Of a stretch of 64,000 bases of DNA, positions 54,839 to 64,000 are shown in pieces (position 1 is the stretch's first letter; the number at the start of each line of letters is the position of its first letter). The DNA is from Pseudonocardia parietis. Its GTDB lineage: Bacteria > Actinomycetota > Actinomycetes > Mycobacteriales > Pseudonocardiaceae. The stretch spans positions 3,968,001 to 4,032,000 of the forward strand of contig NZ_JAGINU010000001.1 in assembly GCF_017876315.1 (NCBI RefSeq). The letters are read 5' to 3'. Position numbers and translations under genes: made by a program. The notes beneath the pieces are model-generated. The model did no database searches. It saw only the letters and a program-made list of their open reading frames with translations, and was not told the DNA's origin.

Positions 54839-55842
54839 TAGACTGCCTCGACGACACTTTCCGGCGGACGGCGAGGAGTCGCCGGCACCGGCACCCCTTG
54901 GCCGAGCCGGAGCACCACCTGCGGTGGGCGGCTCCCGCTGAGCAGCCGTCGGACCCGCTCGCGCACTTCGGCTACTTCGACCAGTTGGGACAGGAACGAG
55001 GCGGACAGACCTTCCGAGGTCGCCGTCAGCAGCACTCGTTGCAGTGCCTCCCCGGCGCGCAGATCTTCTCGCGAGCCTTCGGTGTGCACACTGAGCACGG
55101 CGATCAGTGGATCGGACTCGAACGCCGCCGGCGCGGGCCGCGGATAGGCGGTACCGCCGAAGTCGCGGACCACCCATGGTTGGTTCGGCGGGGGGCAGGG
55201 CCCGCCGGCCGAGGCCGGGACGCCGTCGGCCCTGCCTGGACGATGCCCGGTCCATGTCGACATCTCCTCGACGAAGGCGTCGTCGCGTGTCTGCTGAGCA
55301 TGCGCCTGACGGGCGAGTTCGCCCAACGCGTCCAGCTCGGAGCGCTCGGTGACCAGCTGGAGCCAGGCACCCTCCTCGAGGGCGGCGCGTCGCAGGGCGG
55401 ACCGAGCGGATCCTGAGACCGCCCCGTCTCGGAACGGGCGGCGGTTGGTGCGCCGGCGCGGCACTGTGTCCAACAGTCGGCGTTGCTCCTCGGTCGCACG
55501 GACCGTACCGCCGTGCCGGACGACGGCGAGCAGTTCCGGATCATGCCGGTCGGGGAGGCGGGTGACCATCGGCCGGATCCCGATCCCGGTCAGGGCCAGC
55601 CGCAGTGTGAACAGCGCGGCACCGCACCCGATCCGTAGCTCGCGGTCGGTCGGGTCGGCAACCGGTACACGCCGGTCGGTGTCGGCGCGCAGCTCGATCC
55701 GGTCCGGCCACAGCCGGAAGCGCCATGGCTGACTGTTGTGCAATGACGGTGCGCGCACGGCGAGTGCGAGTACTGCCCTCGTCGCATCGGCGTCGAGACC
55801 GAGTGTGCCGGTGATCGCTCCGAGTCCGTAGGTCGTGTCCAT
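54838..55842 (-). CDS. Acg-family FMN-binding nitroreductase-like protein
   Basis: A 334-residue duplicated nitroreductase-fold protein of the Acg (Rv2032) type. The N-terminal motif RAVLALAVRAPSLHNSQPWR, then RRVPVADPTDRELRIGCGAA, RRRTNRRPFRDGAV, and the second half NQPWVVRDFGGTAYP and LRAGEALQRVLLTATSEGLS are characteristic. In mycobacteria these are DosR-regulated and bind FMN in a closed pocket, perhaps storing or sequestering it. The ATG at 55842 has an AGAGGGGG site; a longer open frame upstream is spurious. A DosR-like sequence lies about 100 bases upstream. Confidence 0.9.
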   Translation of the reverse strand: MDTTYGLGAITGTLGLDADATRAVLALAVRAPSLHNSQPWRFRLWPDRIELRADTDRRVPVADPTDRELRIGCGAALFTLRLALTGIGIRPMVTRLPDRHDPELLAVVRHGGTVRATEEQRRLLDTVPRRRTNRRPFRDGAVSGSARSALRRAALEEGAWLQLVTERSELDALGELARQAHAQQTRDDAFVEEMSTWTGHRPGRADGVPASAGGPCPPPNQPWVVRDFGGTAYPRPAPAAFESDPLIAVLSVHTEGSREDLRAGEALQRVLLTATSEGLSASFLSQLVEVAEVRERVRRLLSGSRPPQVVLRLGQGVPVPATPRRPPESVVEAV

Positions 55843-55943
55843 GCCGCCCCCTCTTCTGCACCGCGATGTCCGGCGTTTCGTCTCGATGTCGATGATGGGG
55901 CCGGCTGCGGTGGTCAGGGTAGGTTCGAACGTCCCGCGACCCC

Positions 55944-55957
55944 TGGGCGAGGGTCCC
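55944..55957 (-). promoter_or_regulatory. Weak DosR-like box upstream of the Acg gene
   Basis: On the minus strand GGGACCCTCGCCCA shares 9 of 14 positions with GGGACCAAGGACCC, the reverse-strand core of the palindrome at 56673. It is 101 bases upstream of the Acg start. Much weaker than the two other boxes. Confidence 0.25.
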
Positions 55958-56083
55958 GGTCGGGCCTGAGAAGGCGGTGGGCAGGCGCGGACGTGGTGCC
56001 GGTCCCATGCTGGGAGGCTGTGCGCAGGACGACATGGCCGCACGGTCAACGCCGGGCCGGCTCTTCGGGACTCGCTCGTGGCG

Positions 56084-56548
56084 CTACTGTCGGGCGCTGT
56101 CGCGGCGCAGTGCGCATGCGTGATTCCTGACGATGTCCATCGCCGTCACGATCCCGCGGACCCGCCCGGCCTCCGTGACGAGCACCGCGTCCCGGGCGCG
56201 GGCGGTCATCACGGCCGCGGCCTCGGCGAGTGGGATCGTGCCCGGTAACACCACCGCGTCGCCGTGGACCTCGGCGACCGGCAGTTCGATCGCGCCGAGC
56301 GGGCTGCGTTGCGCGGCGATCCCGCGCAGCAGGTCCGGCTCGGTCAGGAGCCCGACACACCGGTTCGCCCGGAACACCGGGAGGTGGTGCACGCCCTGGG
56401 CCACCATCAGATCCAGCGCGACCCGTACCGGGGTCTGCGGGGTGACCGCCACCAGCCGGGGCGACATGATCTCCCGTAGGAGCGGGTCGCGTGGGGAGTC
56501 GAGGGTTTCGGGCGGGGCGGCGGGACGGGCTGGCCGGTCGTGTCTCAT
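56084..56548 (-). CDS. CBS-pair domain protein
   Basis: A 154-residue protein consisting of one Bateman module. The first CBS motif is LLREIMSPRLVAVTPQTPVRVAL with MVAQGVHHLPVFRANRCVGL; the second is VLPGTIPLAEAAAVMTARAR with AVLVTEAGRVRGIVTAMDIV. CBS pairs bind adenosine nucleotides and often sense energy state. CBS proteins are common in DosR-type regulons. The ATG at 56548 follows GAGGA; a longer open frame upstream runs into the DosR-like site and is rejected. It diverges from a membrane protein gene. Confidence 0.9.
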   Translation of the reverse strand: MRHDRPARPAAPPETLDSPRDPLLREIMSPRLVAVTPQTPVRVALDLMVAQGVHHLPVFRANRCVGLLTEPDLLRGIAAQRSPLGAIELPVAEVHGDAVVLPGTIPLAEAAAVMTARARDAVLVTEAGRVRGIVTAMDIVRNHACALRRDSARQ

Positions 56549-56672
56549 GACGTCCTCGATCCCTCTGCGGTCGGCCCCGGGGCCCGGGCTCGCTCGTGCC
56601 CGAGCGTCGTCGGTGTGGGTGTACGGCGGACCGGGCACAGGACCGGGCGCTCGACGCCGAACGTCCGTGCCC

Positions 56673-56692
56673 GGCGGGTCCTTGGTCCCGCC
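56673..56692. promoter_or_regulatory. DosR-like palindrome, copy 1
   Basis: GGCGGGTCCTTGGTCCCGCC is a near-perfect 20-base palindrome (GGCGGG and CCCGCC arms, with CC and GG inside). It is 18 of 20 identical to 59088-59107, and the following CCGTCG is shared too. It sits between the divergent CBS and membrane-protein genes. It resembles the DosR/DevR consensus GGGACTTNNGNCCC. Confidence 0.6.
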
Positions 56693-56891
56693 CGTCGCGG
56701 GGCGCCGACCGGGAGAAGGCCTCGCATGGATCCGGCGGGAGACGCCCCGGGACGCGGGGCAGTGGGGCGGATCGACGTGAGGGCGGGCGACCAGCATCTT
56801 CCGGGCCGGACGACCTGGCTGGTGCAGGACTCACGGCTCTGAGCCTCCGGGAAGCAGGGCGGGCAGTCTGGCTGTGGCGAAGGAGGTCGTT

Positions 56892-57350
56892 GTGAAGCCC
56901 CTGCTCCCACGCCGTCAGGTCCGTGAACTGACCCGGTTGCGGACCTGGTGGTTCTGGCTCGCCGGCTGGGTCGGGCTGGCCGTGCTGGCCTTCGTCAACG
57001 GGACCGTGCGGGTCGTCGTCTACCAGGACCTCGTCGGGGAGACCGCGGCTCGCCAGATCGCCACCAACCTCCTGATCATCATGATCGGCGTCTACACGGT
57101 GGTGCTGCACCGACGTTGTCCGCTGCCTGACACCAGGGCGGCGCTCGCGGTGGGGATGGCCTGGACCGCGCTGACCCTGGCCTTCGAGTTCGGTGTCGGT
57201 CACTACGTGTTCGGGACCGCGTGGGCGGCGCTGCTCGCAGACTATGACCTCGTCCAGGGGCGCCTCTGGATTCTGGTGCCGATCGCGACGCTGCTCGCGC
57301 CTGCTCTTGTCCGTGCCGGCCGGCGGAACCGACGTCCTGAGGGGCGCTGA
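56892..57350 (+). CDS. Small four-helix membrane protein
   Basis: A 152-residue membrane protein. The GTG at 56892 was chosen because a perfect AGGAGG (56881-56886) lies 5 bases before it; an earlier in-frame GTG at 56874 overlaps that site. Four hydrophobic helices are seen (about residues 18-40, 55-75, 83-108 and 125-145), with TNLLIIMIGVYTVVLHRRC between them. It diverges from the CBS gene across the DosR-like site. The function is unknown. Confidence 0.75.
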   Translation: MKPLLPRRQVRELTRLRTWWFWLAGWVGLAVLAFVNGTVRVVVYQDLVGETAARQIATNLLIIMIGVYTVVLHRRCPLPDTRAALAVGMAWTALTLAFEFGVGHYVFGTAWAALLADYDLVQGRLWILVPIATLLAPALVRAGRRNRRPEGR

Positions 57351-57389
57351 TCTGCGCCCCGCTCTGCCTCTCGTCGATCAGGAGCAGAG

Positions 57390-57701
57390 GTGTTCGCGAC
57401 CCGACCCACAGGACGGTCCGCTCGCGGCCGGATCCATCGGACGCCGGTCTTGAGTCGAGCGTTCGGCGTCCTGATGATCGTCGGTGCAGCCTTGAACACG
57501 GTCTTGCTCGCTACTCGTCCGGAGCTGTACCGCATACCCGGTGAATGGTTCGGCGGGCCGCAGGTCCTCGGCCGGCTGTGGGCTGCGACCTTCGGCGACC
57601 ACCCGACGGTGTGGATGGCGGTGATCGGGATCGGGTACGAGCTCGTGGTCGGCGTGCTGGCTGTTGCCCGCGACCTGCGCCTGCGGCTCGCCGGGCTGCT
57701 C
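57390..57701 (+). pseudogene. Remnant of a small membrane protein gene, 3' end lost
   Basis: From a GTG with an AGGAG site, about 104 codons encode a plausible membrane protein: FGVLMIVGAALNTVLLATRP, GEWFGGPQVLGRLWAATFGD and MAVIGIGYELVVGVLAVARD. After LRLRLAGLL the frame turns into Arg/Pro-rich sequence that overlaps the opposite-strand gene from 57731 and stays open to 58115. The true C-terminal helices seem to be missing, probably by deletion or frameshift. A genuine short protein is also possible. Confidence 0.4.
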
Positions 57702-57730
57702 ACGAGGCTCCCGGTGTGGCCCGCGGTCCC

Positions 57731-58399
57731 TCACCGTGGTGCTTCCTCGCGTTCCCGGCGTGACCGTGCACCGACGACGATCACGGCGATGCCTGCGTCC
57801 AGCAGGCCGACACCGGTCCAGACGGCCGCTGCGGAGGTCGCGCCGAGCCCCGGCACCTGGGCGGCGACCTGGACGTCGGCGGTCACAGGGCCGCTGCCGT
57901 CACTGTCCATCACCACCGCGGTCCAGTTGCCCGGCTCCGGGGTCCAACGGGCGGTCTGGGTGGCCGGGCCGGAGGCCGACGCCACCCAGAACGTCTGGGT
58001 CCCCGGCCGGGTCGCAGATGAGGTGCCGGCCAGCTCGTCGACCCGACTCCCGCTCGTCGGACCGGTGCTGGTCGCCTCGCCCCGCCAGACTCCGTGGGCG
58101 ACGCCGTCGAGGTAGCGGGCCACGTGCGCGGTCGGGCCGATCGCGACGAACACCTCCTCACCGCGGTGTGCGGTGGCCTGCAGGGCGACCTCGCCGACCA
58201 CACGCGTGACCGCGTCCGGGTCGGAGTGGATCAGCACCGGATCGCTGCGCAGCGCGGCACCGTTGGTCGAGACAGTGCCGATGCCGGAGGTGACGAATCC
58301 GGCCGCGTCGCGGCCGAGCCGGTCGGTGGCCAGTGCCGTGGCCCCCGCGACGAGCAGGCCGGTCGCGATCGCGGTGATGACCGCGCCCACGACGAGCAC
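57731..58399 (-). CDS. Membrane-anchored protein of unknown function
   Basis: About 222 residues starting at a GTG whose G overlaps the TAG stop of the DUF4389 gene; an upstream GTG at 58435 would add 12 residues. One helix near the start (VLVVGAVITAIATGLLVAGA) is followed by an extracytoplasmic beta-rich domain (VFVAIGPTAHVARYLDGVAH, GTQTFWVASASGPATQTARW, GNWTAVVMDSDGSGPVTADV). A second helix near the C-terminus (AVWTGVGLLDAGIAVIVVGA) and a basic tail end it. No characterised family was recognised. Coupling to DUF4389 suggests a shared membrane process. Confidence 0.75.
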   Translation of the reverse strand: MLVVGAVITAIATGLLVAGATALATDRLGRDAAGFVTSGIGTVSTNGAALRSDPVLIHSDPDAVTRVVGEVALQATAHRGEEVFVAIGPTAHVARYLDGVAHGVWRGEATSTGPTSGSRVDELAGTSSATRPGTQTFWVASASGPATQTARWTPEPGNWTAVVMDSDGSGPVTADVQVAAQVPGLGATSAAAVWTGVGLLDAGIAVIVVGARSRREREEAPR

Positions 58400-58950
58400 T
58401 ACTGATCGGCCCGAGGGTGGCGGCACCGGTGCCACCGATGACGTCGCGTGGGCGGCTCAGGTGAGAGGTCATCGGCCCCTGCGGACGTCGGGCGCGGCGC
58501 GGTCGGTTCGTCGCCGCCCTGGTCGAGCCGAAACGGTGGGTAGGCGTCGGTCATCAGCGCGGCGTAGGCCACGACGCGCAGCACCCACCGGTCGCAGCCG
58601 ACGACGGTGTCGAACAGGCCGCGTGGATAGCGCCCGGTGAACAGCAGTGCCACGGCGGCGATCAGCACCAGCACGCTCACCAGGCCGCCGGCAAACGCGA
58701 TCGGGCCGATGGTGTCGCTCCACCCCACGACCGGGCCGCCGGCCCCGATCAGGACGAGCAGCACGAGATAGTGCGGCAACGCCGGCAACCACCACTTGAC
58801 GAGCACGAGCCCGCGGGAGAGCCGCTCGGGCGGATCGACCTCGAGACGAGCCGGGAAGTCGGGGCGATCGGCGAGGGTGAACGGCGGGTAGCGGTCGGTG
58901 CCGTTCGCGGCGTAGCCGTGGTACGCGACCCGCCACCCCCAGCGCAGCAC
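58399..58950 (-). CDS. DUF4389 membrane protein, N-terminally truncated
   Basis: A 183-residue protein from the GTG at 58950, preceded by GGAGGGG at a good 9-base spacing. It contains one DUF4389 unit: RLSRGLVLVKWWLPALPHYL, an alternating helix pair, LFTGRYPRGLFDTVVGCDRW and VLRVVAYAALMTDAYPPFRL. The first 30 residues (VLRWGWRVAYHGYAANGTDR, YPPFTLADRP) look like the end of a preceding DUF4389 repeat, which is itself absent. Full-length relatives often have two units, so this copy seems to have lost the first. A longer open frame from 59136 is low-complexity. The function is unknown. Confidence 0.78.
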   Translation of the reverse strand: MLRWGWRVAYHGYAANGTDRYPPFTLADRPDFPARLEVDPPERLSRGLVLVKWWLPALPHYLVLLVLIGAGGPVVGWSDTIGPIAFAGGLVSVLVLIAAVALLFTGRYPRGLFDTVVGCDRWVLRVVAYAALMTDAYPPFRLDQGGDEPTAPRPTSAGADDLSPEPPTRRHRWHRCRHPRADQ

Positions 58951-59087
58951 ACGGAAGGCCCCCTCCGGTGGTCCGTTGCCGATCGGGGAGCGACCGTGGG
59001 CGGCACCGTCCGTTGCCCCTCGGTCACCCGCAGCGGCCCGGCGGAATCCGCGGGTAGTGCGCGTCGAGCCGCCGAATGTCCATGCCG

Positions 59088-59107
59088 CGGCGGGCCCTTC
59101 GTCCCGC
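59088..59107. promoter_or_regulatory. DosR-like palindrome, copy 2
   Basis: GGCGGGCCCTTCGTCCCGCC, 18 of 20 identical to copy 1 at 56673 and followed by the same CCGTCG. It ends 77 bases upstream of the first universal stress protein gene and lies between it and the divergent DUF4389 gene. Confidence 0.6.
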
Positions 59108-59184
59108 CCGTCGGGGACCGGCGGCCGCGGCGCCATGCCGCGCCGGCGCGGATCGTCGGGGCCACCGACGAGAAGGGGGCCCGC

Positions 59185-60054
59185 ATGGACCCGATGACGA
59201 CCCGCCCGGTGGCGGCCGGGGTGGACGGTTCCGAGCGATCGCTGGTCGCGGCACGGTGGGCGGCGCAGCGTGCCCGCGACCTGGACGTCACGTTACGGCT
59301 GGTGGCCGCGACCGGGCTGCCCGAAGCAGACGCCATGGGACTTCCTCCACTGGGTAACGAGGGGCACGTCCGCCGGGCCAGGGCCGCCGCTGCCGCGGCC
59401 CTGGAAACGGCCACCATCGAGGCGCGGGAGGTGCTGGTGGCAGGCCGGATCGACGCGACGGTGGCCGACGCGACCCCGGTGCAGGCGCTCCGGGACGCGT
59501 CCGGGAACGCGCAGCTGCTGGCCGTCGGCCACCGGGGGCGCGGCGGGTTCGCCGAGCTGCTGGCCGGGTCGGTCGCGGTGACCGTCTCGGCGACGGCCCG
59601 TTGCCCGGTCGTGGTCCTGCGCGGGGAGCAGACTGCGGGCGGGCCGGTCGTCGTCGGCGTCGACGGGTCGGAGCGTTCCGAGGCCGCGCTCGGCGCCGCG
59701 TTCGCCGAGGCCGAGCTGCGCGGGGCGCCGCTGGTCGCCCTGCACGCCTGGGCCGACGACGTCGTCGACCCCTACGTCCGACTGCTGTCCTACCAGGAGG
59801 AGCATCGGCGCGAGGAGCAACGTCTGCTGGACGGGGCGCTCGCCGCGTGGATCGAGAAGTTCCCGGACGTGCCGGTCCGCCGGGAACTGGTCCACGAGCG
59901 TCCGGTCGCTGCGCTGGTCGCCGCTTCCGCGGGAGCGGCGCTGGTGGTGGTCGGCTCACGGGGACGTGGCGGGCTGACCGGGCTGCTGCTCGGCTCGGTG
60001 AGCCGGGCCCTGCTGCACCACGCACGCTGCCCGGTCCTGGTAGCCCGCGGCTGA
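59185..60054 (+). CDS. Tandem universal stress protein
   Basis: A 289-residue protein of two USP domains. The first (about residues 5-140) has VAAGVDGSERSLVAARWAAQ and GHRGRGGFAELLAGSVAVTV; the second (about 148-289) has VVVGVDGSERSEAALGAAFA and the ATP-binding motif GSRGRGGLTGLLLGSVSRAL ending in HHARCPVLVARG. The G-2x-G-9x-G-S motif is intact in the second domain. The ATG has a GAAGGGGG site. Tandem USPs are typical DosR-regulon members that bind ATP and slow growth under hypoxia. A DosR-like site precedes it. Confidence 0.93.
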   Translation: MDPMTTRPVAAGVDGSERSLVAARWAAQRARDLDVTLRLVAATGLPEADAMGLPPLGNEGHVRRARAAAAAALETATIEAREVLVAGRIDATVADATPVQALRDASGNAQLLAVGHRGRGGFAELLAGSVAVTVSATARCPVVVLRGEQTAGGPVVVGVDGSERSEAALGAAFAEAELRGAPLVALHAWADDVVDPYVRLLSYQEEHRREEQRLLDGALAAWIEKFPDVPVRRELVHERPVAALVAASAGAALVVVGSRGRGGLTGLLLGSVSRALLHHARCPVLVARG

Positions 60055-62038
<1,984 letters not shown>

Positions 62039-62188
62039 ACGACTACGAAAGAGCCCATACCCCGCGACGCGCGCGATCACTGACTCCGCGGTCGATGTCC
62101 GGCGCGCAGGAGCCACGCTCATCCCGGAGGGCTCGGTGCGCTCACCCCGTTCCTGATCGACCGGAACCTTTCGAGGGAGTTCGAGGCG

Positions 62189-63076
62189 ATGAGTAATCAG
62201 CTGCACGGTCGGGGCCCGGTGCTCGTCGGTGTGGACGGGTCCGAGTCCGCCGCCGATGCGGTGCGCTGGGCAGCGACCGAGGCCGCGGCCCGTGGCACCG
62301 GACTGCGGCTGGTATCGGTGTTCACCCCGCTGCCGGCGCGTCATCTGCACGATATGGGGCTGAGCGCGGCCTACGATCAACAGGTCAGAGCCACGACCGC
62401 CGAGACACTCGACACGGCCGTGGAGTTGGCGGGCCACACCGCTCCCGAGGTCGTGACCGAGGCCGAGGTCGTGACCGGCTACCCGGCACCCGTACTGGTC
62501 GAGGAGTCGGCTCACGCGGCACTCACGGTCGTGGGCAGCCGTGGTCTGGGCGGGTTCAGCGGCCTGCTCATCGGATCGGTTGCGGTCGCGCTCGCGGCCC
62601 GCGGTCAGTCTCCCGTGGTGGTGGTCCGCGGGGACCACAGTGAGTGGGCGGGTGGGGACCGACCCGTGGTGGTCGGCATCGACGGCTCACCGACCAGTGA
62701 GAAGGCCGTCGCGGCGGCGTTCGAGGAAGCAACGCTGCGTTCAGCGCCGTTGGTCGCTGTGCACAGCTGGCTCGACGTCGTCCTCCAGCCGGCTGGGACG
62801 ATGCTCAACCGAGACGCCGTGCAGGCCGAGGAGCAGAGCGTACTGGCCGAGCGGCTCGCCGGCTGGGAACAGGACTTCCCCGACGTGGAGCTGCGCCGGA
62901 CGGTCGTCGAGGACCGACCCGCCCGCGCCCTGATCACCGCCTCCGAGAGCGCGCAGCTCGTGGTCGTCGGCACGCGCGGACGGGGCGGGGTGGCCGGACT
63001 CCTACTCGGCTCGGTCAGCCACGCGCTGCTGCACCATGCGCAGTGCCCCGTGCTTGTGGTGTCGCCAGAACAGTGA
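62189..63076 (+). CDS. Tandem universal stress protein
   Basis: A 295-residue two-domain USP, a paralogue of the gene at 59185. The first domain has VLVGVDGSESAADAVRWAAT and VVGSRGLGGFSGLLIGSVAV; the second has VVVGIDGSPTSEKAVAAAFE and VVGTRGRGGVAGLLLGSVSH, ending in HHAQCPVLVV. Both ATP-binding motifs look intact. A weak GAGG-type site precedes the ATG. It is 150 bases downstream of the sensor kinase in a lower-GC gap. A role in hypoxic or dormancy stress is expected from the family. Confidence 0.93.
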   Translation: MSNQLHGRGPVLVGVDGSESAADAVRWAATEAAARGTGLRLVSVFTPLPARHLHDMGLSAAYDQQVRATTAETLDTAVELAGHTAPEVVTEAEVVTGYPAPVLVEESAHAALTVVGSRGLGGFSGLLIGSVAVALAARGQSPVVVVRGDHSEWAGGDRPVVVGIDGSPTSEKAVAAAFEEATLRSAPLVAVHSWLDVVLQPAGTMLNRDAVQAEEQSVLAERLAGWEQDFPDVELRRTVVEDRPARALITASESAQLVVVGTRGRGGVAGLLLGSVSHALLHHAQCPVLVVSPEQ

Positions 63077-63157
63077 CGGCCCTGGCTATGCCGGGCAGGT
63101 TCGCGGCTGAGCGCATTCACGATGCAGGTGACATGCCCCAGCCGCCACGGCTGCGGA

Positions 63158-63274
63158 TCAGCGGGTGTCGGCGGCGGCGAGGGGTGCCTCCGTCGGGCCG
63201 GACGACCGTCCGGCACCGGTGACGTAACCGACCCGGATTCCGGCGAAGTCGAGCACGGTGCGGCCGCTGTTCAT
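63158..63274 (-). CDS. Possible 38-residue protein
   Basis: A short open frame whose ATG is preceded by AGGAG at 6-base spacing (CAGGAGATCTC). It begins MNSGRTVLDFAGIRVGYVTG and ends in TEAPLAAADTR. There is no recognised domain. It may be a small stress-island protein or the 5' end of a lost gene. The ribosome site is the main support. Confidence 0.35.
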   Translation of the reverse strand: MNSGRTVLDFAGIRVGYVTGAGRSSGPTEAPLAAADTR

Positions 63275-63713
63275 GAGATCTCCTGTGGGCACGGGCGACG
63301 CGGACCCGGCTCGGATCGGGTGGCGCAGGCGTCCGCGCCGGGGCCGGACGGCACCCATTCTCGAGGTCGTTTGGTTCCCGCCCGATCCAGAATCCCTGGC
63401 CGGTCGCGGCGGCTCCGGACGATTCCCGTGGCGGACCCGCCGTATGCGGGCGCAGGTGTCGCACACACGGCCTCGCTGCGTCGACCTTCGGCTGGCGGGG
63501 GGTCTACCCGGAGCGAGTGGCGGTGTGGGGGACGTCGTCCGGTGTCAGGAACGTGCTCGCTCCGCCTCGACCCCTGCCCGATCCCTGTGCATGGCGCGCC
63601 ATCGCGTGACTCGGTCCGCACGGTGGGACCACTGGCCCGAACGGCGGGGCCCCGTGGCCCTGGCTCGGCGGTCGGCAGGACGGGGACCGTGTAGCCACCG
63701 AGCAGCAGAGGCG
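63275..63713. other. Gene-free interval near the right end
   Basis: About 440 bases with overlapping Arg/Pro-rich open frames on both strands but none with homology or a good ribosome site. Nothing else was recognised. Confidence 0.4.
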
Positions 63714-63779
63714 ATGACGATGAGTTCACCTGATCTCGCCGCGGTGCGTGCCGCGCTGACCCTGGCGGCCCGCCGACCA
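63714..63779 (+). pseudogene. 5' fragment of an Acg-family gene
   Basis: The open frame from ATG 63714 begins MTMSSPDLAAVRAALTLAAR and matches the N-terminus of Acg-type proteins (compare RAVLALAVRAPSLHNSQPWR at 54838-55842). After ARRPG the frame diverges into GC-rich sequence without the conserved HNSQPWRW. This looks like the broken start of a second copy. Confidence 0.45.
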
Positions 63780-63967
63780 GGTGCAATGGGCGCATGCGCC
63801 ACTGCGATGAGGGGACAACCGCCGCCCGGTGGGCCAGGGCGCCCACGACCCCGGGGACCCCACACACAGACACCACCACCGACCGGCACCCTGCCCGACC
63901 GTCGAAGACGTCGCACCGGGTGTCGACGACGCGCTGAGACTGACCCTCTAGCGACGGGTTGGGACTG

Positions 63968-63992
63968 ACCCCTCCATCGAGGCTGGAGGGGT
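63968..63992. repeat. 9-base inverted repeat at the right end
   Basis: ACCCCTCCA (63968-63976) pairs with TGGAGGGGT (63984-63992) across a 7-base loop. It may be a terminator or the end of an insertion element that continues outside the window. Confidence 0.4.
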
Positions 63993-64000
63993 GATCACGT

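Noticed and set aside
63122..63968. Several overlapping open frames of 100-240 codons at the right end
   Set aside because: Arg/Pro-rich in all frames, no motif and no good ribosome site, apart from the short frame and the Acg fragment listed.

Overview
The window is very GC-rich and codon-biased to G/C at third positions, with GTG starts and GTGA/ATGA stop-start overlaps in nearly every operon. The gene content (DUF222/HNH protein, F420-type nitroreductase, polyphosphate glucokinase, DosR-type stress genes, type 1 encapsulin, cydABDC) points to a chromosome of a high-GC actinobacterium, most like Pseudonocardiaceae such as Pseudonocardia. This placement is inferred from gene content, not from a marker gene. 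No tRNA, rRNA, CRISPR array or intact transposon was found.

Layout. 1-5.4 kb (leftward operon): an XRE-TetR fusion regulator, a beta-keto acid cleavage enzyme, an L-carnitine dehydrogenase-like protein, a hot-dog thioesterase, and an oligopeptide-type ABC substrate-binding protein and permease. Together they look like a carnitine-to-betaine catabolic operon. 5.5-14 kb: mannitol-type dehydrogenase, LuxR regulator, amidase, RibD-like reductase, a pgm-ppgK-membrane protein operon and a BtuF-like binding protein. 14-17 kb: a repeat-rich spacer and a DUF222/HNH protein with a very long acidic low-complexity insert. 17.4-22.8 kb: a tricarballylate island (GntR regulator, TcuA dehydrogenase, divergent TctCBA transporter) with a palindromic operator.

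22.8-39.5 kb: AbrB-type membrane protein, acyl-CoA synthetase, F420-type reductase, coiled-coil protein, PEBP, Na+/H+ antiporter, a GYD protein, an encapsulin nanocompartment with a hemerythrin cargo carrying the targeting tail, an orphan CoxL-like molybdoenzyme, two SDRs, an iron-siderophore lipoprotein with a candidate iron box, a methyltransferase and a secreted GH39-like lipoprotein. 39.6-45.6 kb: cydABDC (cytochrome bd oxidase and its assembly exporter). 45.7-53.6 kb: a four-gene operon of a membrane-embedded Pls/PosA-type single-module NRPS, a BPL_N protein, an acyltransferase-like membrane protein and an M1 metallopeptidase lipoprotein. This is the best candidate here for an unusual biosynthetic system, possibly making a cationic amino-acid homopolymer.

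53.8-64 kb: a hypoxia/dormancy-like island with alpha/beta hydrolase, Acg-type nitroreductase, CBS-pair protein, DUF4389 protein, two tandem universal stress proteins and a DevS/DosT-like GAF sensor kinase. Two nearly identical 20-bp palindromes resembling DosR boxes lie in its divergent intergenic regions. The island shows decay: the kinase ATPase domain is cut short, the DUF4389 protein lacks its N-terminal half, one membrane gene is broken, and the right end holds a short fragment of a second Acg gene. No DosR/DevR response regulator lies in the window.
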